From JAIRTY01 sp050257395 (lineage in GTDB: Bacteria; Actinomycetota; Actinomycetes; Streptosporangiales; Streptosporangiaceae): 64,000 nucleotides of DNA. Location of the stretch: the NCBI GenBank assembly GCA_050257395.1, contig JBLMWU010000214.1, positions 7,743 through 71,742 of the forward strand, written 5' to 3'. Below the pieces are notes generated by a model. The model searched no databases. It had not been told where the DNA came from and was given only the letters and a program-made list of their open reading frames with translations. Below, in pieces: positions 25,103 to 34,062 of this stretch. Numbering within the stretch: position 1 is the stretch's first letter; the number at the start of each line of letters is the position of its first letter. Made by a program: the position numbers and the translations under genes.

Positions 25103-26098
25103 GTGGCGGCTGTGCCCCCCGAGCGAATCCTGGTGACCGGCAGCGCCGGGCACCTCGGCGAGGCGCTGGCCCGGGTGCTGCGCGAGCAGGGCCGCGACGT
25201 GGTGGGGCTGGACGTGCTCGCCTCGCCGTACACCACGGTCACCGGCTCGGTCGCGGACCGCCGGACGGTCCGCGCCGCCCTCGCGGGCGTCACCGGCGTG
25301 ATCCACACCGCGACGCTGCACAAGCCGCACGTGGGGTCGCACCCCCGGCAGGCGTTCGTGGACACCAACATCACCGGCACGCTGGTGCTGCTGGAGGAAG
25401 CCGTCCGGGCGGGCGTCAGCAGCTTCGTCTTCACCAGCACCACGAGCACGTTCGGGCGGGCCCTCACCCCGGGCCCGGGTGCCCCGGCGGCGTGGATCAC
25501 CGAGGACGTCACGCCGGTGCCCAGGAACATCTACGGCGTGACCAAGACCGCCGCCGAGGATCTGTGCCAGCTCACCAGCGCGGACCAGGGACTGCCGGTG
25601 GTGGTGCTGCGGGTGGCCAGGTTCTTTCCCGAGGGCGACGACCGCGACGACGTCCGGGCCGCCTACCCGGACGCCAACGTCAAGGCCAACGAGTTCCTCT
25701 ACCGGCGGGTCGACCTGGCGGACGCGGCGGACGCGCACCTGCTGGCGCTGGCGCGGGCGCCGGGACTCGGCTTCGCCAGGTTCATCATCAGCGCGGCCAC
25801 CCCCTTCACCCGCGCCGACCTGGCCGGGCTGGGCTCCGGCGCCCCGGCCGTGGTCTGGCGGCTCTTCCCCGACGCCGAGGCCGAGTACGCCCGGCGGGGC
25901 TGGGCGATGTTCCCCCGCATCGACCGGGTCTACGTCAGCGAACGGGCCCGCGCCGCGCTCGGCTGGCAGCCGCGCTACGGCTTCCGCCAGGTGCTCGACG
26001 ACCTGATCGCCGGCCGGGACCCGCGCAGCCCGCTGGCGCGGGCCGTCGGCGCCAAGGGCTACCACGCCGTGCCCACCGGCCCCTACACGGTGCGCTGA
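25103..26098 (+). CDS. NAD(P)-dependent epimerase/dehydratase (extended SDR)
   Basis: 331 residues. The Rossmann start ILVTGSAGHLGEALARVL near residue 10 and the active-site YGVTKTAAEDL near 150 (YxxxK) mark an extended SDR. The gene lies 50 bp after the sulfotransferase on the same strand. Many such proteins act on nucleotide sugars; the substrate here is unknown. The GTG at 25103 gives the shortest N-terminus that keeps the first strand. Confidence 0.83.
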   Translation: MAAVPPERILVTGSAGHLGEALARVLREQGRDVVGLDVLASPYTTVTGSVADRRTVRAALAGVTGVIHTATLHKPHVGSHPRQAFVDTNITGTLVLLEEAVRAGVSSFVFTSTTSTFGRALTPGPGAPAAWITEDVTPVPRNIYGVTKTAAEDLCQLTSADQGLPVVVLRVARFFPEGDDRDDVRAAYPDANVKANEFLYRRVDLADAADAHLLALARAPGLGFARFIISAATPFTRADLAGLGSGAPAVVWRLFPDAEAEYARRGWAMFPRIDRVYVSERARAALGWQPRYGFRQVLDDLIAGRDPRSPLARAVGAKGYHAVPTGPYTVR

Positions 26099-26104
26099 CC
26101 GCGG

Positions 26105-26740
26105 TCACGTCCCCGCGCTGGCCGGCCGGGGCGGCAGCGGCGGCATCGCGGCGTGGTCCGTGGAGGCCATCAGCTTGCGCGTGTCGAGCTTGGTGCCGAC
26201 CATCTGCTTGAGCATGAAGTCGTGGTTGAGGTCGAGGACCGCCCGGGTCTCGGCCGCGATCACGGCGTTGCGGCTCACGGTCAGCTCGTTGTCCTGCTGC
26301 TGCTCGCCCGACAGCGACCAGTTGGTGGAGCCCTTCACCGTGTACACGCCGTCCACGATGACGATCTTGAGATGCGAGATGGCGTTGTGCACCGAACTCG
26401 TGCCGATGGCGATGCTGTTGCCGAAGGCGTCGTTGTTCCACTTGGCCAGAATCTGCTTCTCGTGCACGCCGGACGCCTGGCTGCGGTCCAGGCTCATCTG
26501 GACGAATATCTTCGCGTCCGCGAGCTTGTCCTGGATGATCTTGTTCAGCTCGTCGTCGTCGTAACCGAACATGTTGACCACGATCGAGTGCTGGGCGCTG
26601 TCCAGCAGCGCCACCAGCACCCCGTGCACGTTGTCGCGCGGGGAGAAGAAGGTCCGCTCATCGGGCGGGTACCCGTCCAGGAACCGGCCTTCCGCCTTGT
26701 ATTGGCCGAGATCATCCCAGTTGAACGAACTGCCCGCCAT
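26105..26740 (-). CDS. Phospholipase D-like protein with a single HKD motif
   Basis: 211 residues. A single HKD motif, HLKIVIVDGVYTVKGSTNWS near residues 123-142, lies after FSPRDNVHGVLVALLDSAQHSIVVNMFGYDDDELNKIIQDKL. Single-HKD proteins such as Nuc act as homodimeric nucleases. No signal peptide is visible, so it is probably cytoplasmic. It is convergent with the SDR gene, with only 6 bp between the stops. Function (nuclease or phospholipase) is not settled. Confidence 0.75.
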   Translation of the reverse strand: MAGSSFNWDDLGQYKAEGRFLDGYPPDERTFFSPRDNVHGVLVALLDSAQHSIVVNMFGYDDDELNKIIQDKLADAKIFVQMSLDRSQASGVHEKQILAKWNNDAFGNSIAIGTSSVHNAISHLKIVIVDGVYTVKGSTNWSLSGEQQQDNELTVSRNAVIAAETRAVLDLNHDFMLKQMVGTKLDTRKLMASTDHAAMPPLPPRPASAGT

Positions 26741-26927
26741 GATGCCCCCTCAGTTCGGCCACGCCCCTGATGCCGGTTCTATGGTGGCCGCCCGTGCCCG
26801 GCCCGTCCAGCCCGCAACGCCGCCCGGCGGGCGGCCCGGGAGCCTGCCGGGGCGGCCCGCGGCCGGCCCGGCGCAGGTCTATGCTGACGGCGGAGCACCG
26901 CAGAGCATCCGGAAAGCCGCGTGAGAA

Positions 26928-27140
26928 GTGCCCGGTGGTAAAGAGGAAAGCCTCCTCGGGAAGATAGGCCGGGTCACAGTCTCCATTCCCCCGGACGGCC
27001 CCGGTGAAGTGCTGCTCCCGGTCCGCGGCGGCAGTGAGGCGTTCGCTGCCTGGTCGGATGAGCCCGTGCCCCGGCACAGCCGGGTTGTCGTGGTCGAGAC
27101 CATGTCAGCCCGGTCGGTGTTCGTCGCCCCCTTTTCGTAG
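26928..27140 (+). CDS. NfeD-like OB-fold protein, short form
   Basis: 70 residues. The pattern LLGKIGRVTVSIPPDGPGEVLLPVRGGSEAFAAWSDEPVPRHSRVVVVE matches the C-terminal OB-fold domain of NfeD proteins, which work with flotillin/SPFH partners. No membrane segment is visible, so this is a reduced, soluble form. It lies 46 bp upstream of the SPFH gene and should form an operon with it. GTG 26928 is the chosen start; it is weakly supported. Confidence 0.7.
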   Translation: MPGGKEESLLGKIGRVTVSIPPDGPGEVLLPVRGGSEAFAAWSDEPVPRHSRVVVVETMSARSVFVAPFS

Positions 27141-27185
27141 GCCGCACCTCCCGCGGCCACGGCCCTTCTCCCCCAGGAGCCCGTC

Positions 27186-28541
27186 ATGTTTTTCTGGCAT
27201 GTCCCCGCGCCCAATGAGGCACTGCTCATCTCCGGGTCGAAACGGCGGCGGGAAGACACCCAGTTCCGCATCGTCACCGGCCACGGCTCCTTCGTGCTGC
27301 CCATCAAGCAGAAGGCCCGCATCCTCTCACTCGCCCTGCAGGAAGCGGAGATCGTCGAGGACTGCATCACCAACCAGGGCATCCGGCTGAACGTCCGGGC
27401 CGTGGCGGCGTTCAAGGTCGGGGACGACGCGGTGTCCATCGCCAACGCCGCCCGCCGGTTCCTGTCCGAGCAGGACCGGATGGAGGTGCTGGTGGGACGG
27501 GTGTTCGCCGGCCATCTCCGGTCGATCATCGGCGGCCTCACGGTGGAGCAGATCATCCGGGAACGGGACCGGGTGGCGCAGGAGGTCAAGGACGGCAGCC
27601 ACGCTGAGATGGAGAAGCTCGGGATCGTGGTGGACGCGCTGGAGATCCAGGAGATCGAGGACTCGAGCGGGTACATCAACAACCTCGCCGCCCCGCACGC
27701 GGCCGCAGTCGCCAGCCAGGCCCGCATCGCCCAGGCGCACGCGGACCAGGAGGCCACCGCCCGCGAGCTGGAGGTGGCGGCGATGAAGGCGCAGTACGAG
27801 CGCGACACCGAGATCAAGCGGGCGGGCTTCCTGGCCGAGACGGAGGAGGCCAAGGCGAAGGCCGCGCAGGCCGGGCCGCTGGCGGAGGCACAAGCGTCCC
27901 AGCAGGTCATCGAGCAGCAGACGGCACTGGCGGAGCGGCAGGCGGGCCTGGCCGCCCAGCGGCTGGAAGCCGAGGTGCGCAGGCCCGCGGACGCTGAGGC
28001 CTACCGGCAGCGCACGCTGGCCGAGGCCGAGCGGGACAAGACCCGGTTCGAGACCGAGGCGGAGGCCTTCCGCAAGCGCTCACTCGCGGAGGCCGACCGC
28101 GACCAGGCCAAGCTCGCCGCCGAGGCCGAGGCCTTCCGCAACACCACGCTGGCGGAGGCGGAGGCCAAGGCGGTCACCGTGCGGGCCGAGGCGGCGGCGC
28201 AGGCCCAGCGGGCCACCGCGGAAGGCGACGCGGATGCGAACCGGGCCCGGGCCGCATCCCTGCGGGAGGGCAACCAGGAGCTGATCGCCGCGAGCCGGCT
28301 CATCGAGCAGCTGCCCGCGCTGGCCGAGGCGGCCGCGCGCAGCATCGCCGGGTCCAACCTGACCATCCTGAACGGGACTCAGGGCGTCAACGAGATGCTC
28401 GCCGGGCTGGTCGGGCAGGGCATGGCCATCCTGGAGGTGCTCCGCAAGTCAACGGCCATGCCCACCGGCGGCACGTCCGCCGCAGTCGCCGCGGACGGGA
28501 ACCCCGCCCTCCCCAGAAGCCCGCGCCGTCACCCGGACTGA
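27186..28541 (+). CDS. SPFH-domain flotillin-like protein
   Basis: 451 residues. The SPFH/PHB domain occupies about residues 5-165 (VPAPNEALLISG; LSLALQEAEIVEDCITNQGIRLNVRAVAAFKVG). It is followed by a long Ala/Glu/Gln coiled coil (170-390) with imperfect repeats such as EAEAFRKRSLAEA and EAEAFRNTTLAEA. The C-terminal part has a hydrophobic patch (LAGLVGQGMAILEVL) that may aid oligomerisation. Flotillins scaffold membrane microdomains. A CCAGGAG site precedes ATG 27186. It follows the NfeD-like gene, as is usual. Confidence 0.85.
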   Translation: MFFWHVPAPNEALLISGSKRRREDTQFRIVTGHGSFVLPIKQKARILSLALQEAEIVEDCITNQGIRLNVRAVAAFKVGDDAVSIANAARRFLSEQDRMEVLVGRVFAGHLRSIIGGLTVEQIIRERDRVAQEVKDGSHAEMEKLGIVVDALEIQEIEDSSGYINNLAAPHAAAVASQARIAQAHADQEATARELEVAAMKAQYERDTEIKRAGFLAETEEAKAKAAQAGPLAEAQASQQVIEQQTALAERQAGLAAQRLEAEVRRPADAEAYRQRTLAEAERDKTRFETEAEAFRKRSLAEADRDQAKLAAEAEAFRNTTLAEAEAKAVTVRAEAAAQAQRATAEGDADANRARAASLREGNQELIAASRLIEQLPALAEAAARSIAGSNLTILNGTQGVNEMLAGLVGQGMAILEVLRKSTAMPTGGTSAAVAADGNPALPRSPRRHPD

Positions 28542-28567
28542 CGGGCGGCCCGGCGGCGAGCCGTGGG

Positions 28568-29374
28568 CTAGAAAGATAACCGCGCCCGCGGCTCGGCGCC
28601 GTCGCCGCGGCCGGCCGGGGCCGGCCGGGTGAGGCAGAGCCGCAGGGCCGCCCTGGCCAGCGCGGTTCCCGCGGGGCCGGGCGCGGCGGCCGGGCCGGAG
28701 TCGCGCGGCAGCCGCACCGCGCCCAGCCGCAGCAGGCACTCCCAGGTGCTGCGGCCCGCCTCGAAGGCCTGCCACTCGTCCAGCGGCAGCCCGCTGCGCG
28801 CATCGTGCCAGCCGAGCGCCGCCATCCCCCGGCGCAGCAGGTCACCGGCGGTGGCGGTGTCCTGCGGGGTCTTGCTGGCCACCCCGAGCAGCAGCACCAG
28901 GCCCGCGTCGCGCTCGGCGTCGTTGCGGCCGTCCGGGAGGCGGCTGGCCAGATGCCACCACAGCTGCACCGGGTCCCGGGCCAGCCGTTCCCCGGCGGTG
29001 GTGCGCAGCAGGACGCCCCGGTGGGTGCGCACCAGTGCCATCCGCCGGGCGGACTGCCGGAGTTCCAGCACCGGGAGGGTGAGGTGCTCCCGGTTGTGCG
29101 CGCCAGCCCACTCTCCCGCCCAGCCGAGTGACGTCACCGCTTCGGTCACCACCTGCGGCGGCAGGTAGCCCGCCTCGGTCAGCGCGATGCCTTCCGCGCC
29201 GATCCGGCCCAGCAGCCAGCTGTAGGGGCGGACCGCGTCGACGACCGGCCCAGTCTCGACGAGCACCGGGCGGTGCAAAGCGGCGGCGGCGACCAGGCTC
29301 GCCATGTACCCGGCGTCGGGCCCGCGCAGCCGTTCGAGGAGGCCCTCGACTTGGTCAGAAGGATCAGCCAGCAT
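28568..29374 (-). CDS. Conserved actinobacterial protein related to the pRiA4b ORF-3/IS1096 passenger family C-terminal region
   Basis: About 268 residues from ATG 29374 (MLADPSDQVEGLLERL). The segment EGIALTEAGYLPPQVVTEAV followed by GAHNREHLTLPVLELRQSARRMALVRTHRGVLLRTTAGERLARDP resembles the region seen in plasmid pRiA4b ORF-3-like proteins. The TnpR-like domain itself is not evident here. Function is unknown. A Pro/Ala/Gly C-terminus follows. The start at 29389 (MDTVRM) is also possible. Confidence 0.6.
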   Translation of the reverse strand: MLADPSDQVEGLLERLRGPDAGYMASLVAAAALHRPVLVETGPVVDAVRPYSWLLGRIGAEGIALTEAGYLPPQVVTEAVTSLGWAGEWAGAHNREHLTLPVLELRQSARRMALVRTHRGVLLRTTAGERLARDPVQLWWHLASRLPDGRNDAERDAGLVLLLGVASKTPQDTATAGDLLRRGMAALGWHDARSGLPLDEWQAFEAGRSTWECLLRLGAVRLPRDSGPAAAPGPAGTALARAALRLCLTRPAPAGRGDGAEPRARLSF

Positions 29375-29429
29375 ACGAACAGTGTCCACGGCGCGGCGCT
29401 GCGCGTAACCCTTTTCGTGCGATACGCTG

Positions 29430-29448
29430 CGTTAGCCTCGCTTGCACT
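29430..29448. promoter_or_regulatory. Weak iron-box-like inverted repeat between divergent genes
   Basis: TTAGCCTCGCTTGCACTAA shares its ends (TTAG..CTAA) and several core positions with the DmdR1/IdeR iron-box consensus, about 11 of 19 bases. It lies between the minus-strand gene at 28568-29374 and the MFS gene at 29557. The match is marginal. Confidence 0.2.
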
Positions 29449-29556
29449 AAGTGACCGAACATCGGCGGCGGCCCGTTCGGGCCCAATGGCCCTGCCGGTG
29501 CGCGCGCACCGATGGTGCCCTGGTGATGGGCTGCGGGACGGCGAACGGGGTGGGCT

Positions 29557-30759
29557 GTGACTCAGGAGCACCCGGCGGCGGCCGGGCCGAACCGGTGGCT
29601 CATCCTGGCCGGGTACGCGCTGCTGACCGCCTGCACGCAGCTGCTGTGGCTGTCCTACGCCCCGGTCACCACCGAGACCCACCGGGTCATGGCGGTCTCC
29701 GAAGGCGCCGTCGGCGATCTCGCCGTCGTCTTCCCCCTGGTGTACGTGGTGCTGGCGCTGCCCGCGGGGCGGTGGCTGGATGCCCGGTTCGGCCGGGCGC
29801 TGTCCGCGGGGGCGGTGCTGACCGGCGCTGGCGCCCTGCTGCGGCTGGCAGCGCCGGACTCGTTCGGCTGGGCCCTGGCCGGCCAGGTGGTGATCGCCGC
29901 TGGCCAGCCGCTGGTGCTGAACGCCATCACCAAGATCGCCGCCCGGCATTTCCCGGCGCGCGAGCGCACGGTGGCGGTCTCGGTGGGCAGCGCGGCCCTG
30001 TTCGCCGGGATCCTGGCGGCGGTGCTGGCGGGCAAGCCGCTGTTCGGCGCCGGGGGCCTGCGGCTGCTGCTGCTGATCGAGGCCATCCCGGCGGTGGTGG
30101 CAGCGGCCTGGGTGCTGGTGACCGCCCGCGCGCCCGCCGCCTATCCGGGCGACCCGTCGGTCGCCGTGAGCCTGGGCTGGCTGCGTCGCGACCGGTTCGT
30201 GTGGCTGCTGGGCGGGCTGCTGTTCGCTGGCATCGGCGTGTTCAACGCGGTGGCGACCTGGCTGGAGTCGATCCTGCAGCACTTCAGGCTGGGCAGCGCG
30301 AGCGGGTACCTGATCGCGCTCATGACGGTGGCCGGGATCCTCGGCGCCGCGGTGCTGCCGGAGGCCGCCGCCGCCCGGGACCGGCGGCGGGCCCTGCTGA
30401 TCACCGCGGTGCTGGTCACCGCCGGGGCGTTCGCCCTCATCGCGGCCTGGCCCCGGCTCGCGGTCGTGGCCGTGGCGCTGTTCGCGGCCGGTTTCTTCCT
30501 GCTCGCGGGCCTGCCGGTAGTGCTGGACTGGTCGGAGCTGCACACCGGGCCCGAACGGTCCGGGGCCGCCGCGGGTTTCCTGCTGCTGGCCGGGAACCTC
30601 GGCGGGGTCATCCTGGTGCTGATCGTGCAGGCCCTGATCGGCAGCCCGTACCTGTCGCTGGCCGCCCTCGCCGTCGCCGCACTCGCGGGCGCGCTGCTGG
30701 CCGTCCGGCTGCCCGCGCGGGCCGCACCCGGCCAGGTCAGGCCTGAACGGTCACCTTGA
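29557..30759 (+). CDS. MFS transporter
   Basis: 400 residues with about twelve hydrophobic helices and the MFS motif ALPAGRWLDARFGRALSAGAVL between helices 2 and 3. FPARERTVAVSVGSAALFAGI and LFAGIGVFNAVATWLESILQ mark later helices. Function (efflux or uptake) and substrate are unknown. GTG 29557 gives a short cytoplasmic start. The 3' end overlaps the convergent RodZ-like gene by 23 bp. Confidence 0.82.
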   Translation: MTQEHPAAAGPNRWLILAGYALLTACTQLLWLSYAPVTTETHRVMAVSEGAVGDLAVVFPLVYVVLALPAGRWLDARFGRALSAGAVLTGAGALLRLAAPDSFGWALAGQVVIAAGQPLVLNAITKIAARHFPARERTVAVSVGSAALFAGILAAVLAGKPLFGAGGLRLLLLIEAIPAVVAAAWVLVTARAPAAYPGDPSVAVSLGWLRRDRFVWLLGGLLFAGIGVFNAVATWLESILQHFRLGSASGYLIALMTVAGILGAAVLPEAAAARDRRRALLITAVLVTAGAFALIAAWPRLAVVAVALFAAGFFLLAGLPVVLDWSELHTGPERSGAAAGFLLLAGNLGGVILVLIVQALIGSPYLSLAALAVAALAGALLAVRLPARAAPGQVRPERSP

Positions 30760-32212
30760 CGTCGTGCACGCTGGCCTGGAAGGTGCCCGCGTCATCGGGC
30801 AGCCGGGTGAACCAGATGAGCAGGTAGCGGCCGTGCACCGGGCTGCGGAGCCGCAGGTTCACCAGGCCGGACACCCCGTCCGCGCGGGCGACCGTCCGCA
30901 GTGTGCCCGGTGCGGAGCCGGCCTTCAGCTCAAAGGTGGCGCCGGGCGCACTGCCCAGGGTGACCCGCGCGCCGGTGATGGTTGCCGCGCGCCCCAGGTC
31001 GACCAGCAGGCCGGTGCCGGAGTAGAGGTTGCCGAAGCTCGCGGAGGTGTACCAGTCCGTGTGCCACGCGCTGCCCGGGCTGTGGTCCACCGCCAGGTGC
31101 GCGAGGTCGGTGTTGTCGCCCTGGCCCGCGCCCCCGCTGCCGAAGGCCACCGCGCTGGCGGGGCTCAGCGGCTTGCTGACCACATTGGGCGGCGTGGTCA
31201 CCACGGGCGGGGTCGGGGTGGGCGACGCGGCAGGCGTGAGCCGGGTGCGCTGCGGCACGGGTGTCCCGCTGCCGTGCTCGGCGGGATGCTGGGTGCCGGC
31301 CCGGCCGCTGGCCGCGGGCGCCGCCGCGGGCGACGGCTGGCCGCCGGAGCCCGACATCAGCTGGTAGCCAATCAAACCGAACGCCAGCACCACGGCCACC
31401 GCGAGGACAGCCGTCCAGTTCAGCCGCTGACGCAGCGGTGCGCTCCCGGCTGCGCGGCGCCCCGCCGCCGGGGTACGCCAGATTGTCGGGCTCGACGTCC
31501 CCCAGGGTGCGGGGCCCTGCTCATCCCGCTGCACTCCATCCGGCATGCCACCCGGCCAGGGGGCTGGCTGCGGCACGGGCCCGGCGCCCGGCTCCGGCTC
31601 ACGCCAGCTGCCCGGCTCCGGCACAGGCCCGGCACCCGGCTCCGGCTCACGCCAGCTGCCCGGCTCCGGCACAGGCCCGCTGCCCGGCTCACGCCAGCTG
31701 CCCGGCTCACCCGGATGGCTGGTGCCGGGCCCGCCCACCGGCCCGGCGCCCGGAATGCCGAGCGGCCCGGTGTCGGCCTCATCCGGTGACCTGGCGCCCG
31801 GCCTGCCCGGCTGCCCCGGTCCCGGCGCATCCCCTGGCCAGGTGCCGGGTTCCCGCACCGGCCCGGTGCCGGGGCCGTCCGGCGGCCCCGGGGGCGGCGG
31901 CGTGCCCGCGTCCCCGGGCGGCGCGACCCGGCTATCGGTGATCAGGTCCATCACGTGCCGCACGTCCGTGCTGCCGCCCTGCTCACGCCAGACCCGGTCG
32001 TACTCGGTGACGAGCGGCACCGGGTCGGTGCCGATGACCTTGGCGATGCTGCGGATGTGACCGCGGGCGTAGAAGTCGCCGCCGCACACGGAGAAGTCGT
32101 CGGCTTCGATGCCGCGGATGATGCCTTCCCGGATCCGGGTCCGCTGACTGACGTCCGCCACCGTGAGTCCAGCCTGCTGGCGCGCTTCCGCAAGGGACCG
32201 GCCGATGCTCAC
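30737..32212 (-). CDS. RodZ-like HTH_25 membrane protein with C-terminal carbohydrate-binding-like domain
   Basis: 491 residues. The N-terminal HTH_25/RodZ domain is clear (MSIGRSLAEARQQAGLTVADVSQRTRIREGIIRGIE ... GGDFYARGHIRSIAKVIGTD). A Pro/Gly linker of about 150 residues with repeats follows, then one membrane helix (WTAVLAVAVVLAFGLIGYQL). The last about 140 residues resemble an F5/8-type discoidin fold (AHLAVDHSPGSAWHTDWYTSASFG ... LLVDLGRAATITGARVTLGS). This suggests a membrane-bound HTH protein tied to the cell envelope. It has the same design as proteins often found in actinobacteria with unknown role. ATG 32212. Confidence 0.75.
   Translation of the reverse strand: MSIGRSLAEARQQAGLTVADVSQRTRIREGIIRGIEADDFSVCGGDFYARGHIRSIAKVIGTDPVPLVTEYDRVWREQGGSTDVRHVMDLITDSRVAPPGDAGTPPPPGPPDGPGTGPVREPGTWPGDAPGPGQPGRPGARSPDEADTGPLGIPGAGPVGGPGTSHPGEPGSWREPGSGPVPEPGSWREPEPGAGPVPEPGSWREPEPGAGPVPQPAPWPGGMPDGVQRDEQGPAPWGTSSPTIWRTPAAGRRAAGSAPLRQRLNWTAVLAVAVVLAFGLIGYQLMSGSGGQPSPAAAPAASGRAGTQHPAEHGSGTPVPQRTRLTPAASPTPTPPVVTTPPNVVSKPLSPASAVAFGSGGAGQGDNTDLAHLAVDHSPGSAWHTDWYTSASFGNLYSGTGLLVDLGRAATITGARVTLGSAPGATFELKAGSAPGTLRTVARADGVSGLVNLRLRSPVHGRYLLIWFTRLPDDAGTFQASVHDVKVTVQA
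31588..31710 (-). repeat. 48-bp tandem coding repeat in the RodZ-like protein linker
   Basis: The unit containing CTCACGCCAGCTGCCCGG recurs at 48-bp spacing from about 31591 and 31639, with a shorter third copy near 31686. It encodes EPGSWREPEPGAGPVP-type units. The near identity of the copies points to recent slippage or duplication, so length may vary between strains. Confidence 0.7.
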
Positions 32213-32353
32213 GCTGTGCCTCCGCTGCCGTAGTGCACTGGGCGCCGCCAGTGCCGCGCGCTGACTACGGTCATGCCCCCGTGTACCACCGATATGCGCG
32301 CCGCGGAAGCCCTGGCCGCATATCAGGTGGTCAGCACCACGGCCGGAGTTGCC

Positions 32354-33121
32354 TCAGCGGACGGACCGCTCCGGCCGGTGGCCGGTGAACAGGTGCCGCG
32401 GCCCGTGACCGCCGCCCGCGGCGTCCCCGCCGATGCGCGCCCCGGGCTCAAATCCCGCCTCGGCCAGCAGCCGGAGCCAGGTGCGGCGGCGGAACGCCCC
32501 GAGCCGGTGCGTCTCCTTCACGACCTCGGTGGCACCTGCCGCGTCCCGCAGCGTGAACTCGTAGTCCACCTGCACCCATTCGTCGGACGGATCCGGGTCC
32601 CAGGCCCATTCCCGGAAACTGCCCTGGCGCCCAGACGCGTCGCTGCCGCCGCCACCGCCGCTGCCCGCCCGGAAGGTCTCGGCCAGATGGTCCGGGACGA
32701 ACACCGCGATGCCGCCCGGGCGGCAGTGGGCGAATGCCGTGGCGATCACCTGGCGCAGTTCCCCGCGGGTGGTGACGTAGTCGATCGCGTCGTGCACCAG
32801 GACGGCGTCGAACAGCCGCCCCAGCCGCAGTGTCCGCATGTCCCCGGGCAGGTGGGCGCACTCGGGGTTGAGCTGGCGCGAGACCGCGAGCATGTCCTCC
32901 GACAGGTCCACCAGGGTCAGCCAGAACCGGTCCTTGAGATGCACCGCCACGTGCCCGCCGCCACTGCCCAGGTCGAGCACCTCGCGTACGTCTATCGCCG
33001 CCTCGCCGAAGACCGAGGCCAGGTAGCCGGCTTCGGCCACGTACTCCCCCGGCGGGGAGATCAGCGGCCACCATTCCGCCAGCTCCCGGTACAGGCGGTA
33101 TCCGTCCGGTGGGCTCGTCAC
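32354..33121 (-). CDS. Class I SAM-dependent methyltransferase
   Basis: About 255 residues from GTG 33121 (VTSPPDGYRLYRELAEWWPLISPP). The SAM motif I is VLDLGSGGGHVAVHL, followed by LTLVDLSEDMLAVSRQLNPE and DAVLVHDAIDYV. A Gly/Ser loop (GSGGGGGSDASG) interrupts the core strand region. The acceptor substrate is unknown. A longer form starting at 33283 is possible but its extra N-terminus is low-complexity. Transcribed in the same direction as the oxidoreductase at 33232, but separated by 110 bp. Confidence 0.78.
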   Translation of the reverse strand: MTSPPDGYRLYRELAEWWPLISPPGEYVAEAGYLASVFGEAAIDVREVLDLGSGGGHVAVHLKDRFWLTLVDLSEDMLAVSRQLNPECAHLPGDMRTLRLGRLFDAVLVHDAIDYVTTRGELRQVIATAFAHCRPGGIAVFVPDHLAETFRAGSGGGGGSDASGRQGSFREWAWDPDPSDEWVQVDYEFTLRDAAGATEVVKETHRLGAFRRRTWLRLLAEAGFEPGARIGGDAAGGGHGPRHLFTGHRPERSVR

Positions 33122-33231
33122 CCCACCATCTTCGCCCCGGGCAGGCGGTGCTCCCGGCAGGCCGGCCCCGGCAGGCTGGCCACGGCAGGCCGGTCGCCCG
33201 GCAGGCACCAGCCCGGCGGCGTCGGTCCCGG

Positions 33232-34062
33232 TTACCCGGGTGAGCCGCCGGAGACCTGCTCGGCCAGCAGCTGCTGCAGCCACTCCTCGCTCGCACCGGC
33301 CACCCGCGGCGGGATGCCCAGCTCCCGCAGGAGCTCACCGGCGGCTGCCATCTCGTCGGCGCGCCGCCGGGCGTGCCGGATGCTGCCCTGCTCCAGCCGG
33401 TCGAGCGTGCCCGCGGAGGCGCTGGCCAGCTCACGGCGGATGTTGTCCCGGATCCAGTCCCCACAGCCGGCCGCCTCGGCGGCACGCAGCGACTCGATGA
33501 CCGCGGCGGCCAGCCCCTTGTAGAAGACGCTGCGCACCAGCTTGCGGGCGGCGGCGGTGCCGGGCGGGCCGGGCAGCACCTCCACGCTCGCGCCGAGCCG
33601 GCGGAAGGCGTCCGCGAACGGCCCGGCGGCCGGGCCGGACGCGAGCATCGGCGTGTGCAGCCCATTGCCCGGCACCGGCGACATGAGCGCGATGTCCGCG
33701 AAGCTCACGCCGGCGCCGGCGGCGAGCTCCCCGAGGCTGGCCTTCAGCCCGGCGGACGCGGTGTTCATCTCGGCGTACAGGGCGCCCGGGCGGATGCCGG
33801 GCAGCGCGAGCCGCAGGGTCTCCTCAGCGTCGTGCGCGCTGGTCAGCGCGAGCACGATGTCCGCGCCCCGGCTGGCGCCGGCGTCATCGGCGCAGGCGAC
33901 GACGCCGGGGCCGGCCGCCACCCGCGGGTCGAACCCGCGCACCACCGCACCGGCCGCGCACAGCCCGGCGGCGATCTCAGAGCCGGCTTCGCCCAGCCCG
34001 AGCACGGCCACGACCGGCCGGGCCTGGCCGGCCGGGGCATCGGCGCTTCCTGATCCGGCCAT
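33232..34062 (-). CDS. NAD-dependent oxidoreductase of the 6-phosphogluconate/beta-hydroxyacid dehydrogenase type with DUF1932 C-terminus
   Basis: About 276 residues. The Rossmann motif VVAVLGLGEAGSEIAAGL near residue 20 and the domain order fit NAD-binding 6-PGDH enzymes. The C-terminal KLVRSVFYKGLAAAVIESLRAAEAAG is the DUF1932 region, with the conserved Lys. Substrate is unknown. ATG 34062 is preceded by GAGGTGCG. A 311-bp gap with an SOS-box-like site lies upstream. Confidence 0.8.
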   Translation of the reverse strand: MAGSGSADAPAGQARPVVAVLGLGEAGSEIAAGLCAAGAVVRGFDPRVAAGPGVVACADDAGASRGADIVLALTSAHDAEETLRLALPGIRPGALYAEMNTASAGLKASLGELAAGAGVSFADIALMSPVPGNGLHTPMLASGPAAGPFADAFRRLGASVEVLPGPPGTAAARKLVRSVFYKGLAAAVIESLRAAEAAGCGDWIRDNIRRELASASAGTLDRLEQGSIRHARRRADEMAAAGELLRELGIPPRVAGASEEWLQQLLAEQVSGGSPG

